Positions 58,354-64,000 of a stretch of DNA of 64,000 nucleotides are shown here, piece after piece; the stretch's first letter is position 1; each line of letters opens with the position of its first letter. The translations under genes were made by a program, and so were the position numbers. The notes beneath the pieces are model-generated. The model was not told the origin of the DNA. It worked only from the letters and a program-made list of their open reading frames with translations, and ran no database searches. This DNA is from Mycobacterium parmense (GTDB lineage Bacteria; Actinomycetota; Actinomycetes; Mycobacteriales; Mycobacteriaceae): assembly GCF_010730575.1 (NCBI RefSeq), contig NZ_AP022614.1, forward strand, positions 1,178,001 to 1,242,000, in the 5' to 3' direction.

Positions 58354-59074
58354 CCAGTCTCGCGACCCAACTGGTGGCCTCGTCGACGCTGGCCGCCGTC
58401 ACCACCCCGGCCGGCAGCGGCGGACGCGCGACCATCACCACCGGAATACCCAGCGCGCCAGCGGCGTCCAGCTTCGCCCGGGTCATGTCGCCGCCGCTGT
58501 TCTTGGTGACCAGCGCCTCGATGCGGTGATCGCGCAGGAGCGCGAGTTCGTCGTCGTAGTGGTATGGGCCGCGAGACAGGACCAGCCGGTGCCGGCGCGG
58601 CAGCCAGGCGCCGTCGGGTTCGGTGACGGCACGGATCAAGAACCACGCCTCGCTGCCGGTGAATGCCCTGGTACCCGAGCGGCCGGTGGTGAGAAAGATC
58701 CGCGAATATCGGTTGCGCTCGACGGTCTGAGCGGCCTCGCCATCGGAGTCGACGACGATCGCGGAGCCGGGATCCCAGGCCGGGCGCGCCAGCACCAGGA
58801 GCGGTATGCGCAGCTCCCCGCACACCTGCGCGGCGTGCGCGGTCATGGTGGCCGCGAAGGGGTGCGTCGCATCGACCACGGCGTCGATGCGTTCGTCTCG
58901 CAGCCAGCGCCGCAGTCCGCCGACGCCTCCGAAGCCGCCGACGCGAACCGGGCCCACCGGTAACGCGGGGTCCGGCACCCGGCCGGCGAGCGAGCTGACG
59001 ATGTCGACGCGCGGATGCAGGGCCTTGGCCAGCACGCGGCCCTCGGCGGTGCCGCCCAGCAACAGCAGCCGCAT
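58343..59074 (-). CDS. cobK: Precorrin-6A reductase CobK
   Basis: A 243-aa NADPH-dependent reductase of the corrin ring. [17 protein letters not shown] is the nucleotide-binding start, with [19 protein letters not shown] and [18 protein letters not shown], all family hallmarks. It is last in the operon Rv2073c-like SDR, cobL, cobM, cobK; the ATG shares one base with the cobM stop (TGATG). Length equals M. tuberculosis CobK. It converges on sigC with 11 nt overlap. Confidence 0.95.
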   Translation of the reverse strand: MRLLLLGGTAEGRVLAKALHPRVDIVSSLAGRVPDPALPVGPVRVGGFGGVGGLRRWLRDERIDAVVDATHPFAATMTAHAAQVCGELRIPLLVLARPAWDPGSAIVVDSDGEAAQTVERNRYSRIFLTTGRSGTRAFTGSEAWFLIRAVTEPDGAWLPRRHRLVLSRGPYHYDDELALLRDHRIEALVTKNSGGDMTRAKLDAAGALGIPVVMVARPPLPAGVVTAASVDEATSWVARLANR

Positions 59075-59829
59075 CAGTGCCTGCTTCCCCGCGTCCGGCC
59101 GGTCGAATACAGGTAGCTGTCGGTGAACCCCTCGGCGGCCAGCACGTCGCCGACGACGATGACAGCGGTCTTGGTGATCCCGGCGTCGTGCATCTGGCCG
59201 GCGATGTCGGCGAGAGTTCCGCGCAGCACGACCTGTTGCGGCCAGCTGGCGAATGCCACGACCGCAGCGGGTGTCTCGGGCCGGTAGCCCCCCGCCGTCA
59301 GCTGGGGTACGACGGCGTCGATCTGGGCGGCGGCCAGGTGCAGAACCAGCGTGGCACCGGGTTGGGCGAGCGTGGCCAGGTCCTCGCCGGGCGGCATTGC
59401 CGTCGACAGGGTCGCCACCCGGGTCAGCGTCACCGTCTGCGCGACCCCGGGCACGGTGAATTCCCGCTTGAGGGCCGCCGCCGCTGCGGCGAAAGACGGC
59501 ACCCCGGGCACGATCTCGTAATCGATACCCAGGGCGTCGAGTCGGCGGCACTGCTCGGCCAGCGCGCTGTAGAGCGAAGGGTCGCCGGAGTGCAGGCGGG
59601 CGACGTCATGGCCGGCGGCGTCGGCGTCGGCCAGTTCGTCCACGATCTGCTCCAGCGTGAAGGGGCCGGTGTCAACGACTTTCGCGCCGGGCGGACACAG
59701 TGCCAGCAGGTCGTCGGGCATGATCGAACCCGCATACAGGCATACCCGGCAGCCCTGGACGAGTCGTTGGCCGCGGACCGTGATGAGGTCGGCGGCGCCC
59801 GGGCCCGCGCCGATGAAGTACACCGTCAT
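59074..59829 (-). CDS. cobM: Precorrin-4 C11-methyltransferase CobM
   Basis: A 251-aa SAM-dependent tetrapyrrole methylase: VYFIGAGPGAADLITVRGQR, the CLYAGSIMP strand, LHSGDPSLYSALAEQ and VPGVPSFAAAAAALKRE. It methylates C11 of precorrin-4. ATG 59829 overlaps the cobL stop by 4 nt and gives the same length as Rv2071c; the longer frame from 59844 is not needed. Confidence 0.95.
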   Translation of the reverse strand: MTVYFIGAGPGAADLITVRGQRLVQGCRVCLYAGSIMPDDLLALCPPGAKVVDTGPFTLEQIVDELADADAAGHDVARLHSGDPSLYSALAEQCRRLDALGIDYEIVPGVPSFAAAAAALKREFTVPGVAQTVTLTRVATLSTAMPPGEDLATLAQPGATLVLHLAAAQIDAVVPQLTAGGYRPETPAAVVAFASWPQQVVLRGTLADIAGQMHDAGITKTAVIVVGDVLAAEGFTDSYLYSTGRTRGSRH

Positions 59830-60998
59830 CTTGTCATCGTCCATTGGGTGACCGGATGCTGCGGCCGCCAGCCGGTGAAGTCGCCCAGCGGTGCGCCGTG
59901 ATAGTGCTGATAGCGCCGCAGCCGTCCGCCGAAGCGCGAATATGCCTGCGCGACAGCCGATTCCGATTCAACCGTGACGGCATTGACGACGAGACGTCCA
60001 CCCGGGGGCAGGGCATCGAGGCAAGCGTCCAGCAGGCCCGGTTGGGTGAGGCCCCCGCCGATGAAGATCGCCGACGGCGATTCGGCCCCGTCGAACCCGG
60101 CCGGGGCGTCGCCACGGGCGTCGATGCTGACGCCGAACGCCACCGCGTTGGCGTGGACGTTGGCCCGGCGATGGTCGTCGCGCTCGAATGCCGTTGCGCG
60201 GCAATCTCGCCAAGCGAGGCACCATGCGACACTGATGCTGCCCGACCCGGCGCCGACATCCCATAGCCGCTCCCCCGGCCGCGGCGCCAGCGCCGCCAAC
60301 GTCACCGCGCGGATCCCGTGCTTGGTGATCTGCCCGTCGTGGGCGAACGCGTCGTCCGGCGGCGCCGAGGCACGCACGTCGGGCAGGTAGCGGATCGCGA
60401 GCACGTTGAGGTCGTCGACGTCCGACGGCGCGTTCTCGGCCCATTGGCGCGCGGTGCCGTCGCGGCGGTGTTCGGTAGGGCCGCCCAGGTTTTCGAGGAT
60501 GCTGAGTTGAGAGTCGCCGCGCCCGTGCGCCGCGAGCAGCACCGCGAGCTCGCGGGGCGTATGGCCGCCTTGGCACAGCACGATCGCGCGCCCGCCGCGG
60601 CGCACCGCCGTGTGGGGCGCGGCCGTGACCAGGCTGATCACCTCCGTGTCGTGGACGTTCCAGCCCATTCGAGCGCACGCCAGCGTCACCGAGGACACGT
60701 GGGGCAGCACCCGTACCCGGTCGGCGCCGTACAGCCGGATCAGCGTGCCCCCGATGCCGTGCAGCAAGGGGTCGCCGCTGGCCACCACGTGCACGTCGCC
60801 GGTGTGCTCGTCGAGCAGCCTGTGCAAGGCGGGCAGCATCGGCGACGGCCACTGCCGGCGGGGTGCTTCCACGGTGTCGTCAAGCTCGTCGAGTTGGCGC
60901 TTGGAGCCGTAAATGACTGCGGCGTGCCGCAATTCGGACCGGGATGCCGCCGACAGCCCCGCCATGCCGTCGGCCCCGATGCCGACGACGACGATCAT
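59826..60998 (-). CDS. cobL: Precorrin-6Y C5,15-methyltransferase (decarboxylating) CobL
   Basis: A 390-aa bifunctional methyltransferase. The N-terminal CbiE-like half has VVVGIGADGMAGLSAASRSE, ASGDPLLHGIGGTLIRL and VSSVTLACARMGW. The C-terminal CbiT-like half has ITKHGIRAVTLAAL, the SAM motif WDVGAGSGSISVAW and AIFIGGGLTQPGLLDACL. It methylates C5 and C15 and removes the acetate at C12. ATG 60998 overlaps the SDR stop by 4 nt and matches Rv2072c in length. A frame to 61076 exists but lies over the SDR gene. Confidence 0.95.
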   Translation of the reverse strand: MIVVVGIGADGMAGLSAASRSELRHAAVIYGSKRQLDELDDTVEAPRRQWPSPMLPALHRLLDEHTGDVHVVASGDPLLHGIGGTLIRLYGADRVRVLPHVSSVTLACARMGWNVHDTEVISLVTAAPHTAVRRGGRAIVLCQGGHTPRELAVLLAAHGRGDSQLSILENLGGPTEHRRDGTARQWAENAPSDVDDLNVLAIRYLPDVRASAPPDDAFAHDGQITKHGIRAVTLAALAPRPGERLWDVGAGSGSISVAWCLAWRDCRATAFERDDHRRANVHANAVAFGVSIDARGDAPAGFDGAESPSAIFIGGGLTQPGLLDACLDALPPGGRLVVNAVTVESESAVAQAYSRFGGRLRRYQHYHGAPLGDFTGWRPQHPVTQWTMTR

Positions 60999-61744
60999 CG
61001 GGGCATCCTGCGCCACACGGATTGCGGCAACAGCCGCATCGCGAAGAATGTCGGACGCAGCGCCCACGGGATCCACACGGTGCGGCGGCCGTTGGCCAGG
61101 GCGCGCGCGGTGGCCTCGGCCACCTGCTGCGGCGTGCTGGACAGCGGCGCCGGCGACATGCCGTCAGTCATCCGCCCGATGACGAAGCCGGGGCGCGCGA
61201 TGAGCAGTCGCACGCCGGTGCCGTGCAGCGCATCGGCCAGGCCGCTGGCGAAACCGTCCAGCCCGGCTTTGGCCGAACCATAGACGTAGTTGGCGCGACG
61301 CACCCGGATGCCGGCGACCGAGGAGAAGACGACGAGCGAGCCCCTCCCGGCCGTGCGCATCGCGGCCGCCAGATGAGTGAGCATGCTGACCTGCGCGACG
61401 TAGTCGGTCTGCACGATGGCAACCGCATGCGCGGCGTCGCGCTCGGCGCGGGACTGATCGCCCAGGATGCCGAAGGCCAGCACCGCGGTGCCGATGGGAC
61501 CGTGGTCGGCGATGACGGAGGCGACCAGCGGGCCGTGCGACGCCAGGTCGTCGGCGTCGAATTCCCTGGTGTGGACCGCCACGGCGCCCGCCGACTTGAC
61601 CGCGTTCACTTCGTCGGCGAGGTGATCGGCTTTACGGGCGGCCAGCACGACCGTCGCCCCGGGCGCCAGGCGCCGCGCGAGTTCGATGCCGATCTCGCTG
61701 CGTCCGCCCAGAACCAGTACCGGACCAGCGACCGTGTCGTCCAC
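60995..61744 (-). CDS. DprE2-like short-chain dehydrogenase (Rv2073c-like)
   Basis: A 249-aa SDR with [48 protein letters not shown] containing the YxxxK pair, and [17 protein letters not shown]. These blocks resemble DprE2, the keto-reductase making decaprenyl-phospho-arabinose, so this is a paralogue rather than a corrin enzyme. GTG 61744 starts the operon with cobL-cobM-cobK, as in M. tuberculosis. Divergent from the Rv2074-like gene, 35 nt away. Substrate not established. Confidence 0.88.
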   Translation of the reverse strand: MDDTVAGPVLVLGGRSEIGIELARRLAPGATVVLAARKADHLADEVNAVKSAGAVAVHTREFDADDLASHGPLVASVIADHGPIGTAVLAFGILGDQSRAERDAAHAVAIVQTDYVAQVSMLTHLAAAMRTAGRGSLVVFSSVAGIRVRRANYVYGSAKAGLDGFASGLADALHGTGVRLLIARPGFVIGRMTDGMSPAPLSSTPQQVAEATARALANGRRTVWIPWALRPTFFAMRLLPQSVWRRMPR

Positions 61745-61779
61745 GGGTGCGATTATCGCCTGCGCTAGCGTGGGCGGTG

Positions 61780-62193
61780 ATGGCGAATACCACTACCCGG
61801 CTCACCGACGACGCGCTGGCGTTTCTGTCGGAGCGGCATCTGGCCATGCTGACCACGGTTCGCGCCGACGGTTCCCCTCACGTCGTGGCGGTGGGTTTCA
61901 CCTTCGACCCCAAGACCCACATCGCGCGGGTCATCACCACCGGCGGCTCGCAGAAGGCCGTCAACGCCGAGCGGGGCGGCATGGCCGTGCTCAGCCAGGT
62001 CGACGGCGCCCGGTGGCTGTCTCTGGAGGGGCAATCCAAGGTCAACAGCGATGCCGATGCCGTGCGTGACGCCGAGTTGCGGTATGCCCAGCGCTACCGC
62101 AACCCGCGGCCCAACCCACGGCGAGTGGTCATCGAGGTGCACATCGAGCGGGTGCTCGGGTCGTCGGGATTGTTGGACCGGGGCGACAAGTAG
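61780..62193 (+). CDS. F420-dependent split-barrel reductase (Rv2074-like)
   Basis: A 137-aa PPOX-fold protein nearly identical to Rv2074, which has been shown to bind F420 and reduce biliverdin. [40 protein letters not shown] with the F420-phosphate Lys region and [20 protein letters not shown] are conserved. ATG 61780 matches the family; GTG 61777 is one codon earlier. It is monocistronic and converges on the toxin module. Cofactor assignment follows family knowledge. Confidence 0.93.
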   Translation: MANTTTRLTDDALAFLSERHLAMLTTVRADGSPHVVAVGFTFDPKTHIARVITTGGSQKAVNAERGGMAVLSQVDGARWLSLEGQSKVNSDADAVRDAELRYAQRYRNPRPNPRRVVIEVHIERVLGSSGLLDRGDK

Positions 62194-62213
62194 GACGCTT
62201 CGCCCTTTAGGCA

Positions 62214-62426
62214 CTAACTCTTTCTGCGAGGGTCGTACTCCGTACCGGAAGTGTCGTCCCAGAACTTTGGCGAGACCTCCGTTGGCCGGTCCTCGTCGGC
62301 GACCGCGTCAACTCTCCGCTGAAACTCATCAAACATTTCCCGAGCACGCGCCAGCTTCTCTTCCGACGGCGGAGGCGCGCCCGCCTCTTCTCGGGTCATG
62401 AAGATCTTTCCCGCGATTTCTCTCAC
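62214..62426 (-). CDS. Small acidic protein downstream of the ADP-ribosyltransferase toxin
   Basis: A 70-aa protein with an excellent ribosome site AAAGGAGG (minus strand, 62440-62433) before GTG 62426. The sequence is charged and helical (REEAGAPPPSEEKLARAREM, FDEFQRRVDAVADEDR) with an aromatic segment SPKFWDDTSGTEYD. It lies 38 nt downstream of the toxin gene on the same strand and shares its lower GC. That position suits an immunity protein or a chaperone, but nothing in the sequence proves it; I know no matching family. It is short for an immunity protein. Confidence 0.7.
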   Translation of the reverse strand: MREIAGKIFMTREEAGAPPPSEEKLARAREMFDEFQRRVDAVADEDRPTEVSPKFWDDTSGTEYDPRRKS

Positions 62427-62464
62427 TCAGACCTCCTTTCGAATTAAACCAACATCTCCAAATA

Positions 62465-64000
62465 CTATTCTTCGATCATTTCGATGATGGTCCGACCTGT
62501 TAATGGATCAACTTGCCTACTGATAACTAAGAACCTTGTATGCGACGGGAACAAAACTTCTTGCTCGGTTGGGAACATCGAGTAAGGAGAAACATCCCGC
62601 CCAGTAAATGACGCAATCCTGAACTCGACATTTCCGGCGAATGCTGGCGACTGAGCTACACCTGGATCTCTAGTGGTGCTCATAAAACCCTTTTCAATGA
62701 TGTATTCATCCGGTCTGTATTGGGCAAGCACTTCTGACGGCAGGTTTGTGCCTCGGACGACCGGCCCCTCATATGGGGGGAGCTTGCTCAACGCATTATT
62801 CAACGCTTCAACTCGAGCGTATAAAGACGCGTCCAAAGCCTCGTTCCTTAACGCCTCGTTCAGGTCAATGTAGCCAGTGCCAGTGTAGTCCGCGAATGTC
62901 GACAGATCATCGGAGTGCAATCTGTGAGTAGGGTCCAGGGTGTTGTCGCCGGAACCGCCGCCATGGCTTGGACCCCCGTGTTCGGGCCGATGCGGGTTTC
63001 CCTCGTGCGGTCGCCGCTCATGCGGGTGCTTACCCGGCAAGCCGTCGTCACGAGGCCCGTGGGGGCCGTGGGGCCCAGGTCCAGGCGGACGGTTGCCTTT
63101 TGGAATACCTTCGCTCGGCTCCCGCGGGCCACCGTGCGGGGACGGCAATTCAGCCGGACGACCGCTGGCGGGCGCAGATGACGGAGCCGACGCATGCGGC
63201 GACGCAGCGGTTGGCGGCGGTGTGTGCGCGGCCGCGGGCGCCGGCTCACCAAGCGACGCGCTGGGCGACGCCGGCACCCGCGCGGACGCGGGTTCGGCGG
63301 GATGCGGATCGATCCAAGGTGGACGCTCACCGGGCAGACCGGCCGACATCGGCGTCGACGTCGCTCCGACCGGCGCCGGAGTCGTGTCATGCGCCGGTTC
63401 CGCTGAAGCGGGCACCGGACCGCGCGGACCCTCCGCCGGCCCGGGCACTGGTTCGCGCGGACCCTCCGCCGGCGCGGGCGTCGGCTCGCTTGCACCGGCC
63501 GGCGGGGATGCTTGCTCGTGCGCACCCGCGGGGAGCGGTTCGGTCGCTTCCGGCGTGGTCGACGGCATGCGCTCGCCCGGCGTGCTGGGCACCGATGGTT
63601 CGGGTGGACCACCCCCCGGGGCGTACGGGCCGCCCGCCGGCACCGGCTCGTGCGGATCGCCCGCCGACGGCGGCGCAGGATCGTGCGCGCCACCCGGGGC
63701 CGCCGGATCCGCGGCATGCGGGGTGGACACGACGGGCGCCTCCGGCAACTTGCCGGTCGCCGGCAAAGCCACCGGGGCGCCGCTCACCGGCGGCCGCTCG
63801 GCGGTCGGTATCTCGTTGGTGACGTCTTGCAGGCCCTTGGTAAAGCCGCCGCCGGCCGTGCCGATCTCGTCGAGTTCGCCGGCGGCGGCGCCGAACTCCC
63901 CGCCGCGCCGGGCGGCGCCGGCGGCATCCGCGGCTTCGGCGCCGTCCCCGGCGCCGCGGGCACCGGCGGCTCCGCCCTTGACTCCGGCCCCCGCCTCGCC
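62465..64000 (-). CDS. ADP-ribosyltransferase toxin, C-terminal part (5' end outside window)
   Basis: The frame is open from the window edge to a TAG at 62465-62467, 511 codons, so at least this much is one polymorphic toxin-like protein. The N-terminal visible part is Gly/Ala/Glu-rich, then comes a Pro/Glu/Ala/Gly-rich linker of about 250 residues with an 11-residue imperfect repeat (DNA at 63421-63440 and 63454-63473). The last 150 residues are an R-S-E-class ADP-ribosyltransferase domain: Arg in PVVRGTN, GFMSTT, and an EQE motif near the end (FPTEQEVLF). The GTG at 63787 is not required as a start. It could be a type VII or other secreted effector. Confidence 0.78.
   Translation of the reverse strand, partial: GEAGAGVKGGAAGARGAGDGAEAADAAGAARRGGEFGAAAGELDEIGTAGGGFTKGLQDVTNEIPTAERPPVSGAPVALPATGKLPEAPVVSTPHAADPAAPGGAHDPAPPSAGDPHEPVPAGGPYAPGGGPPEPSVPSTPGERMPSTTPEATEPLPAGAHEQASPPAGASEPTPAPAEGPREPVPGPAEGPRGPVPASAEPAHDTTPAPVGATSTPMSAGLPGERPPWIDPHPAEPASARVPASPSASLGEPAPAAAHTPPPTAASPHASAPSSAPASGRPAELPSPHGGPREPSEGIPKGNRPPGPGPHGPHGPRDDGLPGKHPHERRPHEGNPHRPEHGGPSHGGGSGDNTLDPTHRLHSDDLSTFADYTGTGYIDLNEALRNEALDASLYARVEALNNALSKLPPYEGPVVRGTNLPSEVLAQYRPDEYIIEKGFMSTTRDPGVAQSPAFAGNVEFRIASFTGRDVSPYSMFPTEQEVLFPSHTRFLVISRQVDPLTGRTIIEMIEE

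Overview
This window is from a high-GC Mycobacterium, most likely a nontuberculous slow grower. The right two thirds follow the gene order of M. tuberculosis Rv2047c to Rv2074: an epimerase/PEP-utilising fusion, the bimodular mycoketide synthase Pks12, an Rv2049c-like zinc protein, RbpA, Ppm1 and Lnt, an amidohydrolase, FxsA, Rv2054, Rv2061c, the cobalamin genes cobN, cobG, cobH, cobIJ, cobK, cobM and cobL, SigC, Rv2073c and Rv2074. A PPE protein and an MmpS/MmpL pair also mark the genus. Here lnt and ppm1 are separate genes overlapping by 4 nt, whereas M. tuberculosis fuses them. Comparisons with M. tuberculosis are from memory, not from an alignment.

Bases 1-14.8k are accessory. A cut-off TetR gene is followed by two short-chain dehydrogenases (one of the mycofactocin-coupled type), two DapB-like NAD(P)-dependent oxidoreductases and a second TetR gene. 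Then comes a tight operon of about 7.5 kb (5328-12835). It encodes two paralogous polytopic membrane proteins rich in conserved W, H, D and E residues, two membrane microproteins of 34 and 42 aa, a NorD/CoxE-type VWA protein with a NorQ/CbbQ-type AAA+ ATPase, a single-pass membrane protein, a third DapB-like enzyme, a VOC protein, a small unknown protein and a cytochrome P450. Several neighbours overlap by 4 nt. NorQ/NorD-type pairs activate metalloenzymes, so I infer an undescribed membrane metalloenzyme with its own maturation pair. Palindromes with the core TGAC-N4-GTCA lie in the two divergent promoter regions, suggesting control by the local TetR. A lipoprotein, a NIPSNAP protein and a DUF4267 membrane protein close the region.

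Bases 14.8-38.4k hold the conserved Rv2047c-Rv2061c block. Pks12 dominates it at 12.5 kb, and its two modules are nearly identical over long stretches offset by exactly 6,099 nt. The Rv2055c-Rv2060 island of alternative ribosomal proteins and zinc uptake is absent; a DJ-1/PfpI gene lies in its place. Bases 38.4-42.4k carry an inserted operon of a DUF1214 protein, a sulfotransferase, a TetR regulator and an SDR. It is preceded by a clear sigma-A-type promoter and followed by strong hairpins.

Bases 42.4-62.2k are the cobalamin region. cobN and the opposed cobG-cobH-cobIJ flank an alpha/beta hydrolase and an FAD monooxygenase; cobK-cobM-cobL and a DprE2-like SDR form a second operon. Between cobIJ and sigC lie mmpS-mmpL, a PPE-PPW gene and a zinc-finger membrane module that reads into sigC with no stop codon. 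The window ends in the 3' part of a large proline-rich protein with a C-terminal ADP-ribosyltransferase toxin domain of much lower GC, followed by a 70-aa gene that may encode its immunity protein.
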